From: Streptomyces caatingaensis
GTDB taxonomy: Bacteria; Actinomycetota; Actinomycetes; Streptomycetales; Streptomycetaceae
Assembly: GCF_001187435.1 (NCBI RefSeq)
Contig: NZ_LFXA01000017.1
Location: forward strand, 744,001-808,000
Direction: 5' to 3'
Length of the DNA stretch: 64,000 nt
Shown: positions 34,167-43,151 of the stretch, piece by piece
Layout of the letters: each line of letters starts with the position of its first letter
Position numbering within the stretch: position 1 is the stretch's first letter
Translations under genes and position numbers: made by a program
The notes under the pieces: generated by a model
What the model was told of the DNA's origin: nothing
What the model saw: the letters and a program-made list of their open reading frames with translations, nothing else
Databases searched by the model: none

Positions 34167-35294
34167 GTGACTGAGATCGAGATCGGGCGCGGCAAGCGCG
34201 GCCGCCGGGCGTACGCGTTCGACGACATCGCCGTCGTCCCGAGTCGCCGTACCCGCGACCCGAAGGAGGTCTCGATCGCCTGGCAGATCGACGCCTACCG
34301 CTTCGAGCTGCCGTTCCTGGCCGCCCCGATGGACTCGGTGGTCTCGCCCGAGACCGCCATCCGCATCGGCGAGCTGGGCGGTCTCGGCGTGCTCAACCTC
34401 GAGGGCCTGTGGACCCGCTACGAGGACCCGGAGCCGCTGCTGGCCGAGATCGCGGAGCTGGACGAGCACGCCGCGACCAAGCGCATGCAGGAGATCTACG
34501 CCGCTCCGATCAAGGAGGAGCTGATCGGGCAGCGCATCAAGGAGGTGCGCGACTCCGGCGTCGTCACCGCCGCCGCGCTGTCGCCGCAGCGCACCGCGCA
34601 GTTCTCCAAGGCCGTCGTCGACGCGGGCGTGGACATCTTCGTCATCCGCGGTACGACCGTGTCGGCCGAGCACGTCTCCGGTGCCGCCGAGCCGCTGAAC
34701 CTCAAGCAGTTCATCTACGAGCTCGACGTCCCGGTGATCGTCGGCGGCTGCGCCACGTACACCGCCGCGCTGCACCTGATGCGCACCGGCGCGGCCGGCG
34801 TCCTCGTCGGCTTCGGCGGCGGCGCCGCGCACACCACCCGCAACGTGCTGGGCATCCAGGTGCCGATGGCCACGGCCGTCGCGGACGTCGCGGCGGCGCG
34901 GCGGGACTACATGGACGAGTCCGGCGGCCGCTACGTGCACGTCATCGCGGACGGCGGGGTCGGCTGGTCCGGCGACCTGCCGAAGGCGATCGCGTGCGGC
35001 GCGGACGCCGTGATGATGGGGTCGCCGCTGGCGCGCGCCACGGACGCGCCGGGCCGCGGTCACCACTGGGGCATGGAGGCCGTCCACGAGGACGTGCCGC
35101 GCGGCAAGCGCATGAACCTGGGTGCCGTCGGCACCACCGAGGAGATCCTCCTCGGCCCCTCGCACACCCCCGACGGGTCGATGAACTTCTTCGGCGCGCT
35201 GCGCCGGGCGATGGCGACCACGGGCTACAGCGAGCTCAAGGAGTTCCAGCGGGTCGAGGTGACGGTCGCGCCGTCGCAGCACGACAAGCGCTGA
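34167..35294 (+). CDS. guaB3: GuaB3-family IMP dehydrogenase-related protein
   Basis: 375 aa TIM-barrel oxidoreductase, IMPDH/GMP-reductase superfamily, without CBS domains. YAFDDIAVVPSRRTRDP replaces the IMPDH N-terminus, then APMDSVVSPE, VIVGGCATYTAALHL and ADGGVGWSGDLPKAIACGADAVM. The loop that holds the catalytic Cys in IMPDH (GPGSICTTR) reads GFGGGAAHTTR, so Cys is replaced. Actinobacterial GuaB3 proteins share such changes; true IMPDH activity is unlikely. GTG start with AAGGAAAGG upstream. Confidence 0.88.
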   Translation: MTEIEIGRGKRGRRAYAFDDIAVVPSRRTRDPKEVSIAWQIDAYRFELPFLAAPMDSVVSPETAIRIGELGGLGVLNLEGLWTRYEDPEPLLAEIAELDEHAATKRMQEIYAAPIKEELIGQRIKEVRDSGVVTAAALSPQRTAQFSKAVVDAGVDIFVIRGTTVSAEHVSGAAEPLNLKQFIYELDVPVIVGGCATYTAALHLMRTGAAGVLVGFGGGAAHTTRNVLGIQVPMATAVADVAAARRDYMDESGGRYVHVIADGGVGWSGDLPKAIACGADAVMMGSPLARATDAPGRGHHWGMEAVHEDVPRGKRMNLGAVGTTEEILLGPSHTPDGSMNFFGALRRAMATTGYSELKEFQRVEVTVAPSQHDKR

Positions 35295-35307
35295 CGCTCC
35301 GTCGGAC

Positions 35308-35335
35308 GGGCCCGGTCACGGTGGTGACCGGGCCC
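35308..35335 (+). terminator. Hairpin terminator after guaB3
   Basis: Perfect 12-bp stem (35308-35319 with 35324-35335), 4-nt loop, 13 bp after the stop. Confidence 0.8.
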
Positions 35336-35401
35336 TCGCCGTGTCCGGTCCCCGCCGTCAACTCCGCATAAAAGTTCGGTCATGGTGAATACTGGCGACT
35401 T

Positions 35402-36553
35402 ATGGCGCAAAGTAAGTCGTTCAGCGGCAGGGACATGGGCATCGACCTCGGCACCGCGAACACGCTGGTGTATGTGCGGGGCAGAGGGGTCGTGCTCAAC
35501 GAGCCCTCGGTCGTCGCCGTCAACGCCGATGACGGCAGCGTGCTGTCGGTGGGTTCCGAGGCGAAGGAGACCATCGGCCGGACCCCCTCGAACATCGTGG
35601 CCATCCGCCCGATGCGCGACGGCGTCATAGCCGACTTCGAGATAGCCGAGCGGATGCTGCGGCACTTCATCAAGAAGGTCGCCGGGAAGCGGATGCTGTC
35701 CCGTCCGCGCGTGGTGGTCTGCGTGCCGTCGGGCATCACCGGCGTCGAGCGCCGCGCCGTGATCGAGGCCGCCTCCCAGGCCGGGGCGCGGGCCGTGCAC
35801 CTCGTCGAGGAGCCGATGGCGGCGGCGATCGGCGCGGGGCTGCCGGTCAGCGAGCCGACCGGCTGCATGGTCGTGGACATCGGCGGCGGCACGACCGAGG
35901 TCGCCGTCATCTCGCTGGGCGGCATCGTCACCGCGCGCTCGGTGCGGACGGCGGGTGACGCGATGGACGCGGCGATCATCTCGTACGTGAAGAAGGAGTA
36001 CGCGCTGGCGATCGGCGAGCGCACGGCCGAGGAGATCAAGCTCAGCATCGGCTCGGCGGCGCCGACGGGGAAGTGGTCGATGGCCGGACTCGCCTCCGTG
36101 GCGCGGGAGTTGGCGAAGAACGAGAGCCTCGCGGGCGGGGTGTCCGACTCCGAGGAGACGCAGGGGCTGCTGCCGCCGGACCGCTATACGATCCGTGGCC
36201 GTGACCAGGTCAGCGGGCTGCCCAAGACGCTGGAGCTGACGGCGGACGAGATCCGGCACGCGCTGACCGAGCCGGTCGACGCGATCGTGATGGCGGTGCG
36301 TCAGACGCTCGACGAGACGCCGCCGGAGCTGTCGGGGGACATCATGGACCGGGGGATCGTGCTCACGGGCGGGGGTGCGCTGCTGCGCGGGCTCGACGTC
36401 CGGCTCAGCCGTGAGCTGGACATTCCCGTGCTGGTCGCGGATGATCCGCTGGACTGTGTGGCGGTGGGGACCGGGCGCTGCGTGGAGGACTTCGCGAAGC
36501 TCCGGACGCTCCTGGACGCCCAGCCCCGCCTCCCGGCCAGCGGCCGGCTCTAG
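35402..36553 (+). CDS. MreB-like bacterial actin with an insertion
   Basis: 383 aa actin-fold ATPase. Phosphate 1 GIDLGTANTLVYV (residues 13-25), SGITGVERRAVIEAASQAGA, LVEEPMAAAIGAGL, phosphate 2 VVDIGGGTTEVAV, and adenosine motif GIVLTGGGALLRGLD. Relative to ordinary MreB there is an extra segment of about 35 residues (about 220-255, KWSMAGLASVARELAKNESL ... LLPPDRY) in the ERTAEEIKLSIGSA-TIRGRD region. Streptomyces has several MreB/Mbl paralogues used for spore-wall synthesis. AATACT lies 8 nt before the ATG. Confidence 0.88.
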   Translation: MAQSKSFSGRDMGIDLGTANTLVYVRGRGVVLNEPSVVAVNADDGSVLSVGSEAKETIGRTPSNIVAIRPMRDGVIADFEIAERMLRHFIKKVAGKRMLSRPRVVVCVPSGITGVERRAVIEAASQAGARAVHLVEEPMAAAIGAGLPVSEPTGCMVVDIGGGTTEVAVISLGGIVTARSVRTAGDAMDAAIISYVKKEYALAIGERTAEEIKLSIGSAAPTGKWSMAGLASVARELAKNESLAGGVSDSEETQGLLPPDRYTIRGRDQVSGLPKTLELTADEIRHALTEPVDAIVMAVRQTLDETPPELSGDIMDRGIVLTGGGALLRGLDVRLSRELDIPVLVADDPLDCVAVGTGRCVEDFAKLRTLLDAQPRLPASGRL

Positions 36554-37100
36554 GCGGGTTTCCCTCCCCGCCCCGCCCTTTCCCCGTTTCCGCTGGGGCT
36601 CCGCCCCTGCGCCACCCCGGGGGACTGGCGCGCGGCGCGGCGGGCGGGGCTCCGCCCCTGCACCCCGCTGGGGGCTGCGCCCCCAGACCCCGGAACCGGG
36701 AACGGGATTGTGTCGCCGGCCCCCCGCACCGGGGCTGCGTCCCTCGATCCCGGGCGGGCTGTGCCCCCCGGGGCCCCCGCCGGGGCTGCGCTCCCGGACC
36801 CTCCGGACCGGGGCTGCGCCCCTGCGCCCCCTGCGGCCCTGCCCGGCTCGCGCCGGGCTCGCGCTCGGCGCGGCGGGCGGGGCTCCGCCCCTGCACCCCG
36901 GGGGGGGCTCGCCCCCCCAGACCCGGAACCGCAACGGGATTGCGTCACCGGGCCCCCGGACCGGGGCTGCGCCCCCTGCACTCCCTGCGGAGCTTGAGAC
37001 CAAACGAACCCCTGCGGAGCTTGAGACCGAACGCAACGCAGCCGCGTTGCTCCCCCCCCCGCGGGCGCGCAAGAAACAGTGAAAGGGCGGGGCGGGGAGC
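36554..37100. repeat. 547-bp repeat-rich spacer
   Basis: No gene supported. It holds two dispersed 3'-end elements, one downstream of each convergent gene (36566-36591 plus strand; 37073-37097 minus strand). About ten GGGGCTNCGCCCC-type palindromes lie between them. A 40-bp imperfect direct repeat occurs at 36696-36735 and 36932-36971. A 23-bp tandem pair with one mismatch (CCTGCGGAGCTTGAGACC plus 5 bp) lies at 36984-37006 and 37011-37033. Confidence 0.8.
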
Positions 37101-38372
37101 TCACAGGCGGTGGGCTGCGCCGGCGGGGCTTGCGCCGCGGGTGTCGAGGAGGAGTTGGGCCTTGACGGCCAGGCCCTGGAGGTCGTAGGTGCGGTGCTGC
37201 TGGAGGAGGATGGTCAGGTCGGCCTCGGCGGCGGCCTCGTAGAGGCAGTCGACGCGGGGGACGGGGCGGTCGGCGACGCGCCAGCGGGGGACGTACGGGT
37301 CGTGGTAGCTGAGCTGCGCGCCCAGCTCCGACAGCCGCGTGGCGATCTCGGGCGCGGGGGAGCCCTCCAGATCCCCCGTGTCGGCCTTGTAGCCGACGCC
37401 GAGGAGCAGCACGCGCGCCCCCCGCGCCGACTTGCCGTGCTCGTTGAGGAGGGCGGCGGCGCGCTGGGTGACGTACAGCGGCATGCGTCCGTTGACGTCC
37501 CGCGCGAGCCCCACCATCCGTAGCGGATGCCCGAGCCCGGCGCCCTTGTAGGTCAGCCGGCCGGGGTCGACGGGGGTGCCGTGGCCCCCGACCCCCGGCC
37601 CCGGGCGGAAGGCCTGGAAGCCGAACGGCTTGGTCTCGGCGCACCGCACGACGTCCCACAGGTCGACGCCGATGTCGTGGCAGAAGACGGCCATCTCGTT
37701 CGCCAACGCGATGTTGACGTGGCGGTAGTTGGTCTCCCACATGCGGACGGTCTCGGCCTCCCGCGGTCCCCGCGCCCGCACGATCTTGTCGCAGAGGCGG
37801 CCGTAGAACGCGGCGGCGGCCTCCGTGCAGGCGGGGGTGAGCCCGCCGACGACGCGGGGGACGCGGGTGAGGTCGCGGTCGCGGTGGCCGGGGTCGGCCC
37901 GGCTGGGGGAGTAGGCGAGGTGGAAGTCGCGCCCGGCGCACAGCCCGGAGCCGTCCTCCAGCAGCGGGCGCACGAACTCCTCGGTGGCGCCGGGGTGGAC
38001 GGCCGACTCCAGGATCACGGTGGTGCGCGGCCGCAGCCGCGGCGCCAGCGCGCGGGCGGCGGCCCCGACGGCGCGCAGGTCGAGGGCGCCGTCCGGGCCG
38101 AGCCGGGTCGGGGCGCAGATGACGGCCGTGCGGACCCGTTCGAGCTCGGCGTCGTCGGTGGTCGGGTGGAAGCCGGCGGAGAGCATCCGGCGCAGCTCGG
38201 CGGCGGTGAGGGTGCCCGGGCCGTCCTCGGCGGGCAGCCGCCCGGCGCGCAGCTCGGCGACGGTGCGCGGGTCGGGGTCGTGGCCGACGGTGGCCACGGA
38301 GGCGGCGGTGGCGGCCCGGGCGAGGGGCAGGCCGAGGTGGCCGAGGCCGATGACGGCGAGGTCTGCGGGCAT
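37101..38372 (-). CDS. Nucleotide-sugar dehydrogenase homologue lacking the catalytic Cys
   Basis: 423 aa of the UDP-glucose/UDP-ManNAc dehydrogenase family. NAD motif LAVIGLGHLGLPLA (residues 5-18), VICAPTRLG, LESAVHPGATEEF, HVNIALANEMAVFCHDIGVDLWDV, the lysine in ETKPFGF and C-terminal VLLLGVGYKADTGDLEGSP are conserved. The Cys nucleophile of the usual GGHCIPVDP is Gly265 (GGHGTPVDP), and SPER reads SPSR. Four-electron oxidation is therefore unlikely; it may bind or reduce nucleotide sugars, or have another role. The ATG at 38372 gives the family start. Confidence 0.88.
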   Translation of the reverse strand: MPADLAVIGLGHLGLPLARAATAASVATVGHDPDPRTVAELRAGRLPAEDGPGTLTAAELRRMLSAGFHPTTDDAELERVRTAVICAPTRLGPDGALDLRAVGAAARALAPRLRPRTTVILESAVHPGATEEFVRPLLEDGSGLCAGRDFHLAYSPSRADPGHRDRDLTRVPRVVGGLTPACTEAAAAFYGRLCDKIVRARGPREAETVRMWETNYRHVNIALANEMAVFCHDIGVDLWDVVRCAETKPFGFQAFRPGPGVGGHGTPVDPGRLTYKGAGLGHPLRMVGLARDVNGRMPLYVTQRAAALLNEHGKSARGARVLLLGVGYKADTGDLEGSPAPEIATRLSELGAQLSYHDPYVPRWRVADRPVPRVDCLYEAAAEADLTILLQQHRTYDLQGLAVKAQLLLDTRGASPAGAAHRL

Positions 38373-38402
38373 GAGGTGACGCGGTCCTTCCCCTTGACCG
38401 AC

Positions 38403-38569
38403 GGTCCGATCCGGTCCGTGAACGGTCCGGTGCGTAAACGGTCCGGTCCTTGTGTGGTCCGGTCCCTGAACGGTGTAGATCAGGTTAAGGGGATATACGA
38501 TATATTCCGGGCATTGTCGCGGGCCGAGGATCCGGACGGGGTATCCGGACCGGATATCCGGACGGGGTA
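38403..38569. repeat. Repeat cluster between the dehydrogenase homologue and glpD
   Basis: Five GGTCCG words at 38403, 38413, 38424, 38440 and 38456. An AT-rich stretch follows (38477-38518, with GATATATTCC). Then come a perfect 15-bp palindrome TATCCGGACCGGATA (38542-38556) and a 13-bp direct repeat TCCGGACGGGGTA at 38531 and 38557. It looks like a complex divergent promoter/operator region. Confidence 0.7.
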
Positions 38570-38640
38570 CCAGGTACGGCCGGGGCGCCCGATCTGGGGC
38601 AGCATCGGAAGGGGAACCGGCGGACCAGCGGGAGGCAGTG

Positions 38641-40350
38641 GTGAGGACAGCGACACTCGGGCCGGCCGAACGCGCCACGGCGCTCGCCCGGATGGCGGAG
38701 CGGGAACTGGACGTCCTGGTGGTCGGCGCCGGCGTCGTCGGCGCGGGCACCGCGCTGGACGCCGCCACCCGCGGCCTGGTCACCGGCCTGGTGGAGGCGC
38801 GTGACTGGGCGGCCGGCACCTCCAGCCGCTCCAGCAAGCTCATCCACGGCGGCCTGCGCTACCTGGAGATGCTCGACTTCGCCCTCGTCCGCGAGGCGCT
38901 CAAGGAGCGCGGCCTGCTGCTCCAGCGGCTGGCCCCGCACCTGGTCAAGCCGGTGCCGTTCCTCTACCCGCTCCAGCACCGCGGCTGGGAGCGGCTCTAC
39001 GCGGGCTCCGGCGTCGCCCTCTACGACGCCATGTCCGTCAGCTCCGGGCACGGCCGCGGCCTGCCCGTCCACCGCCACCTCACCCGCCGGCACGCCCTGC
39101 GCGTCGCCCCCTGCCTGCGCAAGGACGCGCTGGTCGGCGCCCTGCAGTACTACGACGCCCAGATGGACGACGCCCGCTACGTCACCACCCTGGTGCGCAC
39201 CGCCGTCGCCTACGGCGCCGAGGCCGCCAACCGGGCACGCGTCGTGGGCTTCCTGCGCGAGGGCGAGCGGGTCGTCGGCGCCCGGGTGCGCGACCTGGAG
39301 GCGGGCCGCGACCTGGAGATCCGCGCCCGGCAGATCGTCAACGCCACCGGCGTGTGGACGGACGACACCCAGCAGCTGATCGCCGAGCGCGGCCAGTTCC
39401 ACGTCCGCGCGTCCAAGGGCATCCACCTCGTCGTCCCCAAGGACCGCATCCACTCCACGACCGGGCTCATCCTGCGCACCGAGAAGAGCGTGCTCTTCGT
39501 CATCCCCTGGGGCCGGCACTGGATCATCGGCACCACGGACACCGACTGGGACCTCGACAAGGCCCACCCCGCCGCCTCCAGCGCCGACATCGACTACCTG
39601 CTGGAACACGTCAACTCCGTGCTGGCCGTGCCGCTGACCCGGGACGACGTCGAGGGCGTCTACGCGGGGCTGCGCCCGCTGCTGGCCGGCGAGTCGGACG
39701 CGACGAGCAAGCTCTCGCGCGAGCACACCGTCGCGCACCCCGTGCCCGGGCTGGTGGTCGTGGCGGGCGGCAAGTACACCACGTACCGGGTGATGGCGAA
39801 GGACGCGGTGGACGAGGCCGTGCACGGGCTGGACCGGAAGGTGGCCGACTGCGTCACCGAGGACGTCCCGCTCGTCGGCGCCGAGGGCTACCGCGCGCTG
39901 TGGAACGGCCGGGCGCGGCTCGCACAGCGCACCGGGCTGCACGTGGCGCGGGTGGAGCACCTGCTCAACCGGTACGGCTCGCTGGTCGACGAGGTCCTCG
40001 ACCTGGTCACCGCCGACCCGTCGCTGGGCCGCCCGCTCGGCGGCGCCGAGGACTACCTGCGCGCCGAGGTGGTGTACGCCGCCTCGCACGAGGGCGCCCG
40101 GCACCTGGACGACGTCCTCACCCGCCGCACCCGGATCTCCATCGAGACCTTCGACCGCGGCACGCGCGGCGCCCGCGAGGCGGCGGAGCTGATGGCGCCG
40201 GTGCTGGGCTGGGACGGCGCCCAGACCGACAAGGAGGTCGAGCACTACGAGAAGCGGGTCGAGGCCGAGCGCGAGTCGCAGCTCCAGCCGGACGACCGCA
40301 CGGCCGACGCCGCCCGGCTCGGCGCGCCGGAGATCCAGCCCCTGGCCTGA
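38641..40350 (+). CDS. glpD: FAD-dependent glycerol-3-phosphate dehydrogenase
   Basis: Oxidises glycerol-3-phosphate to dihydroxyacetone phosphate and feeds electrons to quinone at the membrane. 569 aa. FAD Rossmann motif VVGAGVVGAGTALDAATRG, signature GTSSRSSKLIHGGLRYLE, GIHLVVPKD, IIGTTDTDWDLD and GGKYTTYRVMAKDAVD, then the C-terminal DAO_C domain. Two adjacent GTGs; the one at 38641 has better spacing from GGAGG. The palindrome-rich upstream DNA suggests substrate-responsive control. Confidence 0.95.
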   Translation: MRTATLGPAERATALARMAERELDVLVVGAGVVGAGTALDAATRGLVTGLVEARDWAAGTSSRSSKLIHGGLRYLEMLDFALVREALKERGLLLQRLAPHLVKPVPFLYPLQHRGWERLYAGSGVALYDAMSVSSGHGRGLPVHRHLTRRHALRVAPCLRKDALVGALQYYDAQMDDARYVTTLVRTAVAYGAEAANRARVVGFLREGERVVGARVRDLEAGRDLEIRARQIVNATGVWTDDTQQLIAERGQFHVRASKGIHLVVPKDRIHSTTGLILRTEKSVLFVIPWGRHWIIGTTDTDWDLDKAHPAASSADIDYLLEHVNSVLAVPLTRDDVEGVYAGLRPLLAGESDATSKLSREHTVAHPVPGLVVVAGGKYTTYRVMAKDAVDEAVHGLDRKVADCVTEDVPLVGAEGYRALWNGRARLAQRTGLHVARVEHLLNRYGSLVDEVLDLVTADPSLGRPLGGAEDYLRAEVVYAASHEGARHLDDVLTRRTRISIETFDRGTRGAREAAELMAPVLGWDGAQTDKEVEHYEKRVEAERESQLQPDDRTADAARLGAPEIQPLA

Positions 40351-40371
40351 CCGGCAGGCCGGCCGGTCCGG

Positions 40372-41478
40372 CTAGCAGAACTCGGCCGCCAGCAGCCGCG
40401 CTTCGTCCTCCGGCGGGACGCCCGTGTCCGCGTTCACCCGGTACGCCAGGACGTGCCGCCCGTCCGCCGTCCCCACCGCCGCCGCGTACGACCCCTCGAT
40501 CGCGCCGTCGTGCCCCCACAGCACGCGCCCGCAGGACAGCCGCACCGGGAACAGCCCCATCCCGTACCGCCCGTGCGCGGCGCCCGTGTCGCGCATCGCG
40601 CGGAGCTGACCGCCCGGCAGCAGGGCGCCGCCCAGCAGCGCGCCGAGGAAGCGGCCGAGGTCGGGCAGGGTCGTGACCATCTCGCCCGCCGCGCCCGCGA
40701 CGGACGGGTTGAGGTCGGTGACGTCGAGCAGCCCGCCGTCCGGCCCCGTCGTGTACGCGCGGCCGTGCGGCCGGGGCAGGGAGGCGCGCGTCCCGGGGAA
40801 GCTGGTGCCGGTGAGGTGCAGGGGGGCCAGGACGCGCCGCCGGGCCTCCGTCGCGTAGGAGTGCCCCGTGACCTGACGGATCACCATGCCGAGGAGGACG
40901 TAGTCGGTGTTGGAGTAGTGGTAGCGCGCGCCGGGCGGGGCGTAGGGCGCGTGCGCGAGCGCGCTCCGTGCCAGCGTGGCGGGGGAGTACGAGGTGAAGC
41001 GCCGCGCGAGGAGGCCGCCCCCGAGGAGCGTCCGGTCCGTGTAGGAGAACAGCCCGCTGGTGTGGGTGAGGAGTTGGCGCACCGTGACACCGCGGAGCGC
41101 CGCGCCCGCCCACGCCGGCAGCCGCCCGGCCACCGGCTCGTCCAGCCGCAGCCGCCCCTCGGCCACGAGCTGGAGGACGACCGTGGCGACGACGGTCTTC
41201 GTGAGGCTCCCGGCGCGGAAGCGGTCCGCGCGCCGGACGGGGCGTCCGGTACGGACGTCCGCGACCCCCGCCGCCGTGAACCGGGGGGCGCCGTGAGCGT
41301 CTTGTGACAGCTCGGCGGCGCCGGGAACCGCGCCACGTGCAACGATGTCCTCTACAGGAGAGCGGGCAGGGTCGCCGTCGCACGCCGTCGTCAGCGCCAT
41401 GACGGTGCAGCACAGGGCGGCCAGGGCCGCCGTGATGCGCGAGAGGGCACTGCGCGTCGGCATGCGCTCATCATCCAT
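40372..41478 (-). CDS. Beta-lactamase-fold serine hydrolase lipoprotein
   Basis: 368 aa, class C beta-lactamase/DD-peptidase family, probably lipid-anchored outside the cell. Signal with lipobox ALTTAC (Cys33). Catalytic SxxK is SLTK (Ser91/Lys94), YSN in YHYSNTDY is the second motif, and HDG in WGHDGAIEG replaces KTG as in esterase EstB-like members. Substrate may be D-Ala peptides or esters. The ATG at 41478 is used; ATG 41463 is also possible. Convergent with glpD, 21 bp apart. Confidence 0.88.
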   Translation of the reverse strand: MDDERMPTRSALSRITAALAALCCTVMALTTACDGDPARSPVEDIVARGAVPGAAELSQDAHGAPRFTAAGVADVRTGRPVRRADRFRAGSLTKTVVATVVLQLVAEGRLRLDEPVAGRLPAWAGAALRGVTVRQLLTHTSGLFSYTDRTLLGGGLLARRFTSYSPATLARSALAHAPYAPPGARYHYSNTDYVLLGMVIRQVTGHSYATEARRRVLAPLHLTGTSFPGTRASLPRPHGRAYTTGPDGGLLDVTDLNPSVAGAAGEMVTTLPDLGRFLGALLGGALLPGGQLRAMRDTGAAHGRYGMGLFPVRLSCGRVLWGHDGAIEGSYAAAVGTADGRHVLAYRVNADTGVPPEDEARLLAAEFC

Positions 41479-41577
41479 GGTCGGTCGGACCCTGGCCTTC
41501 CACTGGTCCGCGGATGAGAGACAATGGTCGCTCTGCCGGGGTCGGTTGGTCGCAGAGCTGAATGCCAGAGGGGACGC

Positions 41578-42903
41578 ATGTCGGACGCGGAGCAGACGCA
41601 GGGCACGACCGGGCGCCTCCTCGCCGGGCGCTACCGCCTCGGTGACGTGCTCGGCCGGGGCGGCATGGGCACGGTCTGGCGTGCCACCGACGAGACCCTC
41701 GGGCGTGTCGTCGCGGTCAAGGAGCTGCGCTTCCCGGCCAACATCGACGAGGACGAGAAGCGCCGCCTGATCACCCGTACCCTGCGCGAGGCCAAGGCCA
41801 TCGCCCGGATCCGCAGCGCCGGCGCCGTCACCGTCTACGACGTGGTCCACGAGGACGACCGGCCGTGGATCGTCATGGAGCTCATCGAGGGCCGCTCGCT
41901 CGCCGACGTCATCCGCGAGGACGGGCCGCTGAAGTGGCGGCGCGCCGCGGAGGTCGGCCTGGCCGTGCTCGACGTGCTGCGCGCCGCGCACCTCCAGGGG
42001 ATCCTGCACCGCGACGTCAAGCCGTCCAACGTCCTCATCGCGGACGACGGCCGCGTCGTCCTCACCGACTTCGGCATCGCCCAGGTCGAGGGCGACCCCT
42101 CCGTCACCTCCACCGGCATGCTCGTCGGCGCGCCCTCGTACATATCCCCCGAGCGCGCCCGCGGCCAGAAGCCCGGACCGCCCGCCGACCTCTGGTCGCT
42201 GGGCGGCCTGCTGTACGCGGCCGTCGAGGGCGCCCCGCCGTACGACAAGGGGTCGGCCATCGCCACCCTCACCGCCGTCATGACCGAGCCGCTCGGCCCG
42301 CCGAAGAACGCGGGCCCTCTCGAGGGCGTCATGTACGGGCTGCTCGCCAAGGACCCGCAGAAGCGGCTCGACGAGGCGGGCGCCCGCGCGCTGCTCACCG
42401 AGGCCGTCAACGCGCCGGACGAACCGCCGGCCGCCCCCGCGCGGAAGAGCGCGGACCCCGAGGCCACGCAGGCCATCGCCGTGCCCAAGGTGCCCGAGCG
42501 GCCGGCCGGGCGGAAGAGCCCGGAGAAGCCGGCCGGGCCGCCGGCGAGGGCGGACCGCCCTCCGGCGTCCGCCGCGCCCCGCCGGCCGGCGCCGGCCGCG
42601 AAGAAGCCGGAGGGCCAGTCGGCCTTCCGGCCGCTGCGGGATGCCGCGCCCTCGGGTTCGGCGCGTGCCGAGGCGGACCCGCAGCCGCAGCCGCCGCTGG
42701 GCGGCGCGTACACCGAGACCCTGGTCCGCATGCGGGTCCCGGCGCAGCGACGGGTGCTGCTCGCCGTGGTGGCCGTCGTCGTGCTCGCCGTCATCGGCAC
42801 GGTGATCGCCCTCGTCGTCAGGAACAGCGGCTCGCACGACGACGGGCTGCGGCCGCCGCGTCCGGCGTACGGGGCGCCGGCCGCCGCCGAGCGGGTGTCC
42901 TGA
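41578..42903 (+). CDS. Membrane Ser/Thr protein kinase
   Basis: 441 aa Hanks-type kinase. Gly loop LGRGGMGTVW, Lys48 (VAVKEL), catalytic loop HRDVKPSN (Asp146), DFG at 164-166, and SYISPERARG: all catalytic residues are present. A Pro/Ala/Lys-rich juxtamembrane region (about 290-385) and one transmembrane helix (about 394-416) are followed by a short outside tail. GAGGGGA precedes the ATG. A pseudokinase gene follows. In S. coelicolor I recall a cluster of such kinases at the equivalent place affecting spore-wall synthesis. Confidence 0.93.
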   Translation: MSDAEQTQGTTGRLLAGRYRLGDVLGRGGMGTVWRATDETLGRVVAVKELRFPANIDEDEKRRLITRTLREAKAIARIRSAGAVTVYDVVHEDDRPWIVMELIEGRSLADVIREDGPLKWRRAAEVGLAVLDVLRAAHLQGILHRDVKPSNVLIADDGRVVLTDFGIAQVEGDPSVTSTGMLVGAPSYISPERARGQKPGPPADLWSLGGLLYAAVEGAPPYDKGSAIATLTAVMTEPLGPPKNAGPLEGVMYGLLAKDPQKRLDEAGARALLTEAVNAPDEPPAAPARKSADPEATQAIAVPKVPERPAGRKSPEKPAGPPARADRPPASAAPRRPAPAAKKPEGQSAFRPLRDAAPSGSARAEADPQPQPPLGGAYTETLVRMRVPAQRRVLLAVVAVVVLAVIGTVIALVVRNSGSHDDGLRPPRPAYGAPAAAERVS

Positions 42904-43151
42904 CCGTCCTGCGGTCATCGAGTCCGACGATCTGAGCGGTATCTGAGCGGTAAGGGCCCTCCGGGCTGCGTCCGGCACGTATCGTGAGATGTCGGGGACG
43001 GTACGCAGCCACAACCGGCGCCCTGCCGACCGCCGTTGACGGCCGGTCGGCTCAGGATCCGGCCCAGGGGTCCGGTTCATGGGGCCGGCTCGTGGGGCCG
43101 GCCAGGGGTTCTGCCCGGGATGCGGGCTGTTGCGCGCTTTGGGGAGGCGTC

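Noticed and set aside
41479..43080. Long N-terminal extension of the serine hydrolase on the minus strand
   Set aside because: Antisense to the Ser/Thr kinase gene. The signal peptide and lipobox place the true start at 41478 or 41463.
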